The translations under genes and the position numbers were made by a program. DNA of 64,000 nt. Source: CAHJWH01 sp965198905. GTDB lineage: Bacteria > Pseudomonadota > Alphaproteobacteria > Caulobacterales > Caulobacteraceae. Location of the stretch: contig OZ240678.1 in assembly GCA_965198905.1 (NCBI GenBank), forward strand, positions 1,798,001 to 1,862,000, written 5' to 3'. Each line of letters opens with the position of its first letter. The stretch's first letter is position 1. Below, piece by piece: positions 41,809 through 49,293 of the stretch. The notes beneath the pieces are model-generated. The model worked only from the letters and a program-made list of their open reading frames with translations. It was not told the origin of the DNA and did not search any database.

Positions 41809-42498
41809 TCAAAAGGACGGAGGCGTTTCACCGCTCCGTCCATCGCCCGGCCCCTCGCGCCAACTGTGGGGAAGGAGCGGGCGGAAGCCGGCATACCGTT
41901 CGACGTCCACCGTCCAACGTCCAGCCGCTCCACCCGCGAGGAACCCTAAGTGTATCACAGGTCCAAGGCCCAAGGCCAAACTCAATTCATCCGAGACAAA
42001 AGCCCCGAACAGCCTGGGTGGTGTAGCGGCCCGACCTGACGACTGCATCATCTTGCGCCGCCCGTCGGGCGCGCCGTCCGCCGCCTCGATCAACCAGGCG
42101 ACCCGCCCGGCCTCGACCGCCGCCGCCGCCTTCTCGAACCCGAAAATAAGATCGCCCGAGCGCCGCGCAAGCCCGAGCGCGGAGAGCAGGCGCTGGTGCA
42201 GCAGGGCGGCGACCTGGTCGGAAAGATCGGCCGCGGCCTTCAGCGGCGCCTTGGCCGAGCGGGCGAAGGCCTGCCGCTTCACCGCCTGGTCCACCGCCTC
42301 CCGCGTGGCGGCGATCCAGACGCCGCGACCGGGCAGCTTGCGGGCCAGGTCCGGGACGACGACCCCATCGGGGCCGGCGACGAAGCGGAGCAGCCGCGCC
42401 TCGGCCATGACCTCGCCGGAGACGGCGTCGCGCCGCTCGCGGGAGGACTGGGCGTGGGTGGCGTGGGCGTGGGTGGCGTGGGCGTGCGGTTCGATCAA
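41809..42498 (-). CDS. YlxR (DUF448) RNA-binding protein fused to an L7Ae/YlxQ-like domain
   Basis: 229 residues. The N-terminal YlxR domain reads RDAVSGEVMAEARLLRFVAG then PDLARKLPGRGVWI; the Cys usually found in the RxC motif is Asp here. A second domain (LLHQRLLSALGLARRSGDLI, FGFEKAAAAVEAGRVAWLIE) is L7Ae/YlxQ-like. In many bacteria ylxR and ylxQ are separate genes between nusA and infB; here one chain replaces both. The N-terminus is a HAT/HAH repeat from a GGCGTGGGT microsatellite. The start is a TTG with a poor ribosome site and is uncertain. Confidence 0.88.
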   Translation of the reverse strand: MIEPHAHATHAHATHAQSSRERRDAVSGEVMAEARLLRFVAGPDGVVVPDLARKLPGRGVWIAATREAVDQAVKRQAFARSAKAPLKAAADLSDQVAALLHQRLLSALGLARRSGDLIFGFEKAAAAVEAGRVAWLIEAADGAPDGRRKMMQSSGRAATPPRLFGAFVSDELSLALGLGPVIHLGFLAGGAAGRWTVDVERYAGFRPLLPHSWREGPGDGRSGETPPSF

Positions 42499-42504
42499 GG
42501 GCGG

Positions 42505-42725
42505 GGCCGCCTCATCTTTCGACAGGCTCAGGATGGAGAGCTTTGCACAGGAGGTGCGTGCTTGGAGACAGGCTCTCCCCGAGAGCCTTCCTCAGCATGA
42601 CGAAAGTATGTGCGACCAACTCCCTGCGTCATCCTGAGGAGCCCCGAGGGGGCGTCTGGAAGGACGCAGGGCGGCTCGTGCAAAGGGGCTGCATCCCGCG
42701 TCTGTCGAAGGACGAAGCCGCCCCG
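42505..42725. repeat. Cluster of palindromic repeats between nusA and ylxR
   Basis: A family A unit (42511-42536), a composite unit (42560-42690: ccttcctcagcatgacgaa ... gcgtcatcctgaggagcccc ... cgtctggaaggacgca) and another half family A unit (42697-42722) fill the whole 235-base gap inside the operon. The composite unit recurs at 56190-56300. Confidence 0.85.
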
Positions 42726-42733
42726 ATATTCGC

Positions 42734-44365
42734 TCAGACCTCTTCGGCCGCGACGCTGTCCTCGTCGGCGAAGTCTTCCGCCGGCTCGTCCAGGGCGTCG
42801 GCCTCGATCCAGCCCGCCGCCACCCGGGCGCGCAGGATCAGCTTCTCCGCGTCCGCCTGCTCCAGCGACAGGCCCTCCAAGGCGCCGGCCACCCGCACGC
42901 GCTCGCCTGAGGCCTTGCTCTCGAAGGCGCCGCGCAGCTCGTCGGTGGAAAGATCAGCCAGGTCCTCGACCGTCTTCACCCCCGCCGCGCCTAGCGCCAC
43001 CGCCATCGGCAGGGTCACGCCCTCCACCTCCAGCACGCCGTCCTCGACCCCCAGCTCGCGACGCTCGGCGTCGAGGGCTGCGGCCTCCTTGTCGAGCCAA
43101 TCCCGGGCGCGGGCCTGCAGCTCCTGGGCGGTCTCCTCGTCGAAGCCTTCGACGGAGGCCAGCTCCTCCTCCTCTACATAGGCGATGTCCTCCACCGCCG
43201 CGAAGCCTTCGGTGACCAGCAGCTGTGCGATCACCTCGTCCACGTCCAGCGCCTCCTGGAAGAGCGCGGTGCGCTCGGCGAACTCGCGCTGGCGGCGCTC
43301 GGAGTCCTGGCTCTCGGTGATGATGTCGATCTGCCACTGGGTCAGCTGGGAGGCCAGGCGCACGTTCTGGCCCCGCCTGCCGATGGCGAGCGACAGCTGC
43401 TCGTCGGGCACCACCACCTCGACCCGCTCATCCTCCTCGTCCAGCACCACCTTGCTGACCTCGGCCGGCGCCAGGGCGTTGACGATGAAGGTCGGCTCGT
43501 CGGGGTTCCACTGGATGATGTCGATCTTCTCGCCCTGCAGCTCGGCCACCACCGCCTGCACGCGGCTGCCGCGCATGCCGACGCACGCGCCGACGGGATC
43601 GATGGAGTTGTCGTTCGACAGCACGGCGATCTTGGCGCGGGAGCCCGGATCCCGGGCCACGGCGCGGATCTCGATCACGCCGTCATAGACCTCCGGCACC
43701 TCCTGGGCGAACAGCTTGGCCATGAAGCCCGGATGGGCGCGGGACAGCATGATCTGCGGGCCCTTGGCCTCTCTGCGGACATCGTAGATGTAGCAGCGGA
43801 TGCGGTCGCCGACGTTGAACATCTCGCGCGGGATCGACTGGTCCCGGCGCATGATGCCTTCGCCCCGGCCCAGGTCCACCACGGTGTTGCCGTACTCGAC
43901 CCGCTTGACCACGCCGTTGACGATGTCGCCGCCGCGGTCCTTGAACTCCTCGTACTGGTGCTCGCGCTCGGCTTCGCGGACCTTATGGGTCACCACCTGG
44001 CGGGCCATCTGGGTCTGCACCCGGCCGAACTCGAAGGGCGGCAGGATTTCCTCGTAGACGCTGCCGAGCTCGGCGTCGGGATAGCGGCGGAGCGCGACGG
44101 TCAGGCGCACCTTGCCCACGTCCTCCTCGCCGATCTCCTCGTCGTCGGTGACCACGGTGACCACGCGCTTCAGCGTCATCTCGCCGGTCTTCTGGTCGAT
44201 GTGGACCCGGATGTCGTGCTCGGCGCCGTAGCGGGACTTGGCGCCCTTCTGGATCGCCTCCTCGATCGCCTCGATGACGATCTCCTTCTCGATCGACTTC
44301 TCGCGCGCCACCGCGTCGGCGATCTGCAGGAGCTCCAGGCGGTTGGCGGAAATGCCGGTGGCCAT
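42734..44365 (-). CDS. nusA: Transcription termination/antitermination factor NusA
   Basis: Binds RNA polymerase and controls pausing, termination and antitermination. 543 residues: N-terminal polymerase-binding domain (1-125, LLQIADAVAREKSIEKEIVI), S1 domain (VNGVVKRVEYGNTVVDLGRG), KH1 (DPGSRAKIAVLSNDNSIDPV with GACVGMRGSRV), KH2 (LAIGRRGQNVRLASQLTQW), and a C-terminal acidic region with helix-hairpin-helix-like repeats (AQLLVTEGFAAVEDIAYVEE and GVKTVEDLADLSTDELRGAF). Second gene of the rimP operon, 18 bases after rimP. Confidence 0.98.
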   Translation of the reverse strand: MATGISANRLELLQIADAVAREKSIEKEIVIEAIEEAIQKGAKSRYGAEHDIRVHIDQKTGEMTLKRVVTVVTDDEEIGEEDVGKVRLTVALRRYPDAELGSVYEEILPPFEFGRVQTQMARQVVTHKVREAEREHQYEEFKDRGGDIVNGVVKRVEYGNTVVDLGRGEGIMRRDQSIPREMFNVGDRIRCYIYDVRREAKGPQIMLSRAHPGFMAKLFAQEVPEVYDGVIEIRAVARDPGSRAKIAVLSNDNSIDPVGACVGMRGSRVQAVVAELQGEKIDIIQWNPDEPTFIVNALAPAEVSKVVLDEEDERVEVVVPDEQLSLAIGRRGQNVRLASQLTQWQIDIITESQDSERRQREFAERTALFQEALDVDEVIAQLLVTEGFAAVEDIAYVEEEELASVEGFDEETAQELQARARDWLDKEAAALDAERRELGVEDGVLEVEGVTLPMAVALGAAGVKTVEDLADLSTDELRGAFESKASGERVRVAGALEGLSLEQADAEKLILRARVAAGWIEADALDEPAEDFADEDSVAAEEV

Positions 44366-44383
44366 GTTCTAGGGTCCTTGAGG

Positions 44384-45166
44384 CTAGCGATCTTCCCGCT
44401 CAGAGGAGAGGGAACCGGACGAAGTCTGGTGAGGGGGGCGCTTGCCCCCGCCCCCACGCTTCTCGTGGTCCACCTCCCTCCGGAGGGGAGGATCGGGGTG
44501 TTGGTCGTCCTGGGGCAGGGGCTCGGACGTCGTCAGGTGGGAAGCGGGCTTGGCTCCCCGACCGGGCTTCGCACGACCCTTGGCCTTGGACGCAGGGGTG
44601 GGTTCAGGGGGTTCCGCGATCTGGCCGTCTTCGGTCATGCGCGCGGCGCGCTTTTCGGCCCCTTGCTTCATCAGCTCGTCGCTCAGCGTCAGCTTGGCGT
44701 CCGTCATCCAGGCGAAGGGCACCAGCACGGTGTCCGCCTCGCCCTCCATGTCCAGCGCCACGTGGGGCTGGCCGTCGACGTCCTCGACGCCTGAGATCAC
44801 GCCCTTGAAGCGCTTGCGCCGGTCGGCCAGGCGATCCAGCTCGATCTTGGCCTCCAGCCCCTGATTGGCGGCGAAGTCCTTGAGCCTCGTCAGCGGCCGG
44901 TCGATACCGGGGCTCGACACCTCCAGCCGGTATTCGCCGCTGACCGGGTCGGCGGCGTCCATCACCTCGGAGATCGCCCGGGACAGCCGCACGCAGTCGT
45001 CGATGCCGAGGTCCCCGTCCTCCGGCCGCTCAGCCATGATCTGCAGCGTCCGGCCGCTGGCCGAGCCGCCCATCAGGCGCAGGCGCACGAGGTCGAAGCC
45101 CTGCGCCCCGACCACGGGGTCGAGCAGGTCCAGCAGTTGGCGGTCTTCCGGGGTCTTCGCCCGCAC
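44384..45166 (-). CDS. rimP: Ribosome maturation factor RimP with extended C-terminus
   Basis: Needed for 30S subunit assembly. The conserved part is AKTPEDRQLLDLLDPVVGAQ, GFDLVRLRL, CVRLSRAISEVMDAADPVSG and YRLEVSSPGIDRPLTRLKDF, then the SH3-like C-terminal domain. At 260 residues it is about 100 longer than E. coli RimP. The extra tail is Lys/Pro-rich and its last about 45 residues (QDDQHPDPPLRR, HEKRGGGGKRPP) are encoded by palindromic repeat DNA. I chose the GTG at 45166: AAAGG precedes it, and a nested hairpin covers this site. First gene of the nusA-infB operon. Confidence 0.93.
   Translation of the reverse strand: MRAKTPEDRQLLDLLDPVVGAQGFDLVRLRLMGGSASGRTLQIMAERPEDGDLGIDDCVRLSRAISEVMDAADPVSGEYRLEVSSPGIDRPLTRLKDFAANQGLEAKIELDRLADRRKRFKGVISGVEDVDGQPHVALDMEGEADTVLVPFAWMTDAKLTLSDELMKQGAEKRAARMTEDGQIAEPPEPTPASKAKGRAKPGRGAKPASHLTTSEPLPQDDQHPDPPLRREVDHEKRGGGGKRPPHQTSSGSLSSEREDR
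44472..44500. repeat. Palindromic repeat (family B) inside the rimP 3' end
   Basis: Contains cctccctccggaggggagga followed by tcggggtg, the same core as 55581-55615 (cctccagggggagggtcggg). It is translated as part of the RimP tail. Confidence 0.75.
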
Positions 45167-45228
45167 CTGGCGCCTTTCGAGCAAGAAAAAAGCGGCGGGC
45201 CCGTCAAGGCCGCCGCTCGAAGGCGCCA
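45167..45228 (-). promoter_or_regulatory. Nested hairpin in the rimP leader, candidate attenuator
   Basis: On the minus strand an inner hairpin AGCGGCGG...CCGCCGCT followed by TTTTTTCTT looks like an intrinsic terminator. It is enclosed by an outer pairing GGCGCCTTCGAGC with GCTCGAAAGGCGCC (one bulged A) that covers the AAAGG ribosome site of rimP. The structure could halt transcription, block translation, or both. Confidence 0.65.
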
Positions 45229-45258
45229 TCCAGCGCCATCTCGCGATGTAACGATCGC

Positions 45259-45287
45259 CTTATAGCGCGCAACGGCGGGGGGCTCAA
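45259..45287 (-). promoter_or_regulatory. Sigma-70-type promoter of the rimP-nusA-infB operon
   Basis: Minus-strand TTGAGC (45287-45282) and TATAAG (45264-45259) are separated by exactly 17 bases. The predicted start near 45252 gives a leader of about 86 nt that contains the nested hairpin. Confidence 0.7.
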
Positions 45288-45399
45288 GCCGCCGTCTTCC
45301 CCGCTCTTCCCCGCCTGGCGCCGACAGGCCAGCATCGTTGCGGCGCACCACGTCCTCCTCTATCCGAAAGGTCTCGGGTTTCGGCGAAGGGCGCGGCGG

Positions 45400-46371
45400 A
45401 TGCAGGGGCTGGTCACAGTCTTCGGGGGCTCGGGCTTCGTCGGGCGCTATGTGGTGCGGGCCCTGGCCAAGGACGGCTGGCGCATCCGGGTCGCCATGCG
45501 CCGGCCCCACCTCGCGCCCGAGCTTCGGGTGATGGGCGACGTCGGCCAGATCGAGCTGATGCAGGCCAATGTCCGCTTCCCCGACAGCGTGGCGCGGACG
45601 CTGGAGGGGTCCCAGGCCGTGGTGAACCTGGTGGGCGTGCTCTACGAGGCCGGCCGGCAAGGTTTCGAGGCGCTCCACACCGCCGCGGCCAAGTCGCTGG
45701 CGGAGCAGGCGGCGGGGCTGGGGATCGAGCGGTTCGTCCAGGTCTCGGCCATCGGCGCCGATCCACAATCGCCTTCCAAGTACGGGCGCACCAAGGCGGG
45801 GGGCGAGGCGGCGGTGCGCGCGGCCATCCCCTCGGCCGTCATCTTGCGCCCGTCGATCGTGTTCGGGCCGGAGGACGACTTCTTCAACCGCTTCGCCGCT
45901 ATGGCCAACCTGTCGCCGGTCCTGCCGCTGATCGGCGGCGGCGACACCCGCTTCCAGCCGATCTATGCGGGCGACGTGGGCGCCGCCGCCGCCGCCGCGC
46001 TCGCCCAGCCGCAGGCTCACGGACGCATCTTCGAGCTCGGCGGTCCGGGGATCTACACCTTCCGCCAGCTGCTCGAGCTGATGCTGCGCGAGACCCACCA
46101 CCGGCGCGCCCTTGTGCCGGTGCCGATCCCGCTCGCCAGGATCATGGGCCAGGCGGGGGACCTGCAGGCCAGGCTGCTGCCCATCATCGCCCCCCAGATC
46201 ACCACCGACCAGGTCGCCCTGCTCCAGCGCGACAACGTCGCCGATCCGGCCCTGCCGGGCCTCGACGCCCTCGGTGTCACGCCCACCGGCCTGGAGGCGG
46301 TGCTGCCGACCTACCTCTGGAAGTACCGCAAGGGCGGCGAGTTCGCCAAGCCGCTGCCATCCGGGGACTGA
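45400..46371 (+). CDS. Complex I NDUFA9-like NAD(P)-binding protein
   Basis: 323-residue atypical short-chain dehydrogenase. The N-terminal nucleotide motif is VTVFGGSGFVGRYVVRALAK, then NLVGVLYEAG, QVSAIGADPQSPSKYGRTKA (Tyr and Lys of the SDR pair) and RPSIVFGPEDDFFNRFAAMA. The order and the tail ending LPTYLWKYRKGGEF fit the bacterial homologues of the mitochondrial complex I subunit NDUFA9, which may bind NADPH in a structural role or modify ubiquinone-related substrates. It is divergent from rimP with its own promoter region. Confidence 0.92.
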   Translation: MQGLVTVFGGSGFVGRYVVRALAKDGWRIRVAMRRPHLAPELRVMGDVGQIELMQANVRFPDSVARTLEGSQAVVNLVGVLYEAGRQGFEALHTAAAKSLAEQAAGLGIERFVQVSAIGADPQSPSKYGRTKAGGEAAVRAAIPSAVILRPSIVFGPEDDFFNRFAAMANLSPVLPLIGGGDTRFQPIYAGDVGAAAAAALAQPQAHGRIFELGGPGIYTFRQLLELMLRETHHRRALVPVPIPLARIMGQAGDLQARLLPIIAPQITTDQVALLQRDNVADPALPGLDALGVTPTGLEAVLPTYLWKYRKGGEFAKPLPSGD

Positions 46372-46420
46372 GGGCCACACCTCAGCGGCGATCGACCCGC
46401 CGCCGGGGTCTCATGCAGTT

Positions 46421-46451
46421 TTAGTTTGGAACGTAGCGTCCAAAGTATATG
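46421..46451 (+). promoter_or_regulatory. Candidate promoter and operator of the efflux operon
   Basis: TTTGGA (46425-46430) and its complement TCCAAA (46439-46444) form a dyad around an 8-base centre. TATATG (46446-46451) follows, and TTTGGA could serve as -35 at a 15-base spacing. A TetR- or MarR-type repressor bound here would cover the promoter. No repressor gene is adjacent. Confidence 0.45.
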
Positions 46452-46564
46452 AGCACAGCGTGACCGCCATGGGATGAGCCGGCGGCCGAGACCCCGCCGC
46501 TCGCCACGCTCAGGAGGCCATCAGCCCTGAGGCGGCGCGGCGCGCCCGATCGAGGACGGCGGCT

Positions 46565-47725
46565 TTGAGCTACGTGGAAGAGGGCGCAGCGGCGGTCCAG
46601 GGCGACACCCACCCCGTGGCCGGCACAGGCGGTACGGGCGCCCCGCCGGAGGTCCGTCGCCGCTCCACCCGGGAGCGTGCAAGGCGCTGGCGGCTGCCGC
46701 TGATGATCGTGGCGCCGTTGCTGGTCATCGCCCTGGCGCTCTATCTTTATCTGGCCGGCGGCCGCTTCATCTCCACCGACGACGCCAATGTCGAGTCCGC
46801 GCGCGCCACGGTGGCCAGCAATGTCCCGGGCCAGGTGGTGCAGGTCGCGGTGCACGAGAACCAGTTCGTGCATAAGGGCGAGGTGCTGTTCCGCCTCGAT
46901 CCTCGTCCCTTCGACGTGGCCGTCGAGCAGGCCCAGGCCGAGGTCTCCACCGCGACGCAGAACATCCAGGCGTCGGAGGCCTCCTACGCCCAGCGCGGCG
47001 CGGAAATCCAGGCCGCGACCTCGGCCCTGTTCTACGCGAAAAGGGAGCTGGCCCGGCAGCAGGCGATGACGGCGTCCGGCGTCTCCTCCCAGACCCAGCT
47101 CGACGCCGCGGCGCAGACGGTGGCCAACGACAAGGCCCAGCTCGCCGCCACCCAGCAGCAGCAGGCCAACATCCTGGCCGGCCTCGGGGGCCAGGCTGAC
47201 GGTCCCGTGGCGCAGGACGCCTCGGTGCGGACCGCCCAGGCCGCGCTCGACCGCGCCAAGCTGAACCAGGCCTATGGCATCGTGCGCGCCCTGCAGGACG
47301 GGATCGTCACCAAGGTCGAGCAGCTGCAGGTGGGCGACTTCGTCAACGCCGGCCAGGCGCTGTTTACCCTGGCGGCGCCGCGCCTGTGGGTCGAGGCCAA
47401 TTTCAAGGAGAACCAGCTCGACTTCATGCGTCCGGGCCAGCCCGCGACGGTGAAGATCGACGCCTATCCGGGCCGCGTCTACCACCTGCACGTGGCGAGC
47501 CTGAGCCCCGGCACGGGCAACAGCTTCTCCCTGCTGCCGCCCGAGAACGCCACCGGCAACTGGGTCAAGGTGGTCCAGCGCCTGCCGGTGCGGCTGGTGT
47601 TCGACGAGAACGTGGCCGACATCCGCGTGCCCCTGGCCGCGGGGCTCAGCGCCAACGTGACGGTGGACACCGCCCACAGGCGCACGCTGTTCGGCTACGG
47701 CCTGAACCACAAGGCGGCGCGGTGA
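46565..47725 (+). CDS. HlyD-family membrane fusion protein, EmrA-like
   Basis: Periplasmic adaptor of a tripartite drug efflux pump. 386 residues: a cytoplasmic tail, one membrane helix (about 43-64, LPLMIVAPLLVIALALYLYL), the first lipoyl half (TDDANVESARATVASNVPGQ, VAVHENQFVHKGEVLFRLDP), a long helical hairpin, the second half (IVRALQDGIVTKVEQLQVGD) and a beta-barrel domain (VEANFKENQLDFMRPGQPAT). The start is a TTG with no strong ribosome site and may be further downstream. Its stop overlaps the permease GTG. Confidence 0.92.
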   Translation: MSYVEEGAAAVQGDTHPVAGTGGTGAPPEVRRRSTRERARRWRLPLMIVAPLLVIALALYLYLAGGRFISTDDANVESARATVASNVPGQVVQVAVHENQFVHKGEVLFRLDPRPFDVAVEQAQAEVSTATQNIQASEASYAQRGAEIQAATSALFYAKRELARQQAMTASGVSSQTQLDAAAQTVANDKAQLAATQQQQANILAGLGGQADGPVAQDASVRTAQAALDRAKLNQAYGIVRALQDGIVTKVEQLQVGDFVNAGQALFTLAAPRLWVEANFKENQLDFMRPGQPATVKIDAYPGRVYHLHVASLSPGTGNSFSLLPPENATGNWVKVVQRLPVRLVFDENVADIRVPLAAGLSANVTVDTAHRRTLFGYGLNHKAAR

Positions 47726-49293
47726 GCCCGGCGAGACGCCACGCCGCCGCCGCCCCGATCACCTACGACGATCCCTCCGGCGTCGGATCGGCGCGCCCCT
47801 TCATCGTGGCGTCGGTGATGACCGCCACGGTGATGAACTCGCTCGACACCACCATCGCCAACGTGGCGCTGCCCCATATCCAGGGCAGCGTCTCGGCCTC
47901 GGCCGACCAGATCACCTGGGTGCTGACCTCCTACATCGTCGCCTCGGCGATCATGACGCCGATGACCGGGTGGCTCGCCTCGCGCTTCGGCATGAAGATC
48001 ACCTTCATGCTGTCGATCACGGGTTTCACCGTCGCCTCGGCGCTGTGCGGGCTGGCCAACAGCCTGGGCGAGATCGTCGGCTTTCGCCTGCTGCAGGGGC
48101 TGGCCGGCGCGGCGCTGGTGCCGCTGTCGCAGTCCATCCTGCTCGACATCTACCCCAAGGAGCGGCACGGCCAGGCCATGGCGGTGTGGGGCATGGGGGC
48201 CATGCTGGGGCCGATCATGGGGCCTGCGCTCGGCGGCTGGCTGACCGAGAACTACAGCTGGCGCTGGGTCTTCTACATCAACCTGCCGTTCGGGGTGCTG
48301 GCGCTGGCGGGCTTCTGGCTGTTCCTGCGCGAGAAGCGCGACGCGGCCCCGCGCAAGCTCGACTTCACCGGCTTCCTGGCGCTCAGCCTCGGCATCGGGG
48401 CCTTGCAGCTGTTCCTGGACCGCGGCGAGCAGAAGGACTGGTTCAGCTCCACCGAGATATGGATCGAGGCGGCGCTGGCCTTCCTAGGCTTCTGGTGGGC
48501 GGCGGTGCAGACGCTCACCGCCGATCAGCCCTTCATCAACCGAGAGGTGCTGAAGGACCGAAACTTCCTGATCTGCACCTTCTTCGGCTTCTTCATCAAC
48601 ATCCTGCTGTTCGCCACCCTGGCCCTGCTGCCGCCGATGCTGGAGAACCTGATGGGCTATCCGGTGGTGACCACGGGCCTGGTCACCGCGCCCCGAGGCT
48701 TTGGCACGCTGCTCTCCATGTTCGTCGTCGGGCGGCTGATCGGGCGGGTGGACACGCGCCTCATCATCCTGACCGGCCTTGTGATCACAGCCTACTCGCT
48801 GTGGCGGATGACCCATATCGACCTGCAGATGGGCCAAGGACTGGTCGTCACAGCGGGGCTGACACAGGGCATGGGCGTGGGGTTGATCTTCGTGCCACTG
48901 TCTACGGTGGTGTTCGCCACGCTCGACCCACGGCTGCGCACCGACGCGGCGGGCCTGTTCACCCTGGTGCGCAACATCGGCAGCAGCGTGGGGATTTCCA
49001 TCCTCGAGGCGATCCTGGTGCGAAACACCCAGACCATCCACGCCGACCTGATCCGCCACGTCCGCCCCGACAATCCCAACTTCGCCCTGTTCGCGCCCAG
49101 GGGATGGTCGCTGGCGACGCAGAAGGGGCTGGCCTTCATCGACGCCCAGGTCACAGCCCAGGCGTCCATGGTCAGCTATGTCGACTGCTTCAAGTTCATG
49201 TTCGACATCGCCCTGCTGGTCATGCCCCTCGTCCTGCTGATGCGGCCGCCCCGCGGCGCTCCGGCCAAGGGAGACATCCATGCGGTGGAGTAG
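47722..49293 (+). CDS. DHA2-family MFS efflux permease, EmrB-like
   Basis: Proton-driven drug exporter of 523 residues with 14 predicted membrane helices. Motif C-type and family marks: MNSLDTTIANVALPHIQGSV in helix 1, ADQITWVLTSYIVASAIMTP, the loop LASRFGMK, FRLLQGLAGAALVPLSQSIL and GPALGGWLTENYSWRWVFYI. I start it at the GTG (47722), which overlaps the EmrA-like stop (GTGA); the frame further upstream is a shadow of the adaptor gene. Works with the adaptor before it and the outer membrane channel after it. Confidence 0.95.
   Translation: MSPARRHAAAAPITYDDPSGVGSARPFIVASVMTATVMNSLDTTIANVALPHIQGSVSASADQITWVLTSYIVASAIMTPMTGWLASRFGMKITFMLSITGFTVASALCGLANSLGEIVGFRLLQGLAGAALVPLSQSILLDIYPKERHGQAMAVWGMGAMLGPIMGPALGGWLTENYSWRWVFYINLPFGVLALAGFWLFLREKRDAAPRKLDFTGFLALSLGIGALQLFLDRGEQKDWFSSTEIWIEAALAFLGFWWAAVQTLTADQPFINREVLKDRNFLICTFFGFFINILLFATLALLPPMLENLMGYPVVTTGLVTAPRGFGTLLSMFVVGRLIGRVDTRLIILTGLVITAYSLWRMTHIDLQMGQGLVVTAGLTQGMGVGLIFVPLSTVVFATLDPRLRTDAAGLFTLVRNIGSSVGISILEAILVRNTQTIHADLIRHVRPDNPNFALFAPRGWSLATQKGLAFIDAQVTAQASMVSYVDCFKFMFDIALLVMPLVLLMRPPRGAPAKGDIHAVE

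Noticed and set aside
38939..42637. 1232-residue plus-strand open frame opposite infB and ylxR
   Set aside because: Antisense shadow of infB; the low-complexity His/Gly/Ala text follows the IF-2 codon pattern and the gene on the minus strand is certain.
46399..46505. Long-range inverted repeat GGGGTCTC ... GAGACCCC before the EmrA-like gene
   Set aside because: Arms are short and 80 bases apart; could be chance in such GC-rich DNA.
47386..47721. N-terminal extension of the EmrB-like permease frame
   Set aside because: It is the shifted frame of the EmrA-like gene; the GTG at 47722 overlaps the upstream stop as expected for coupled genes.
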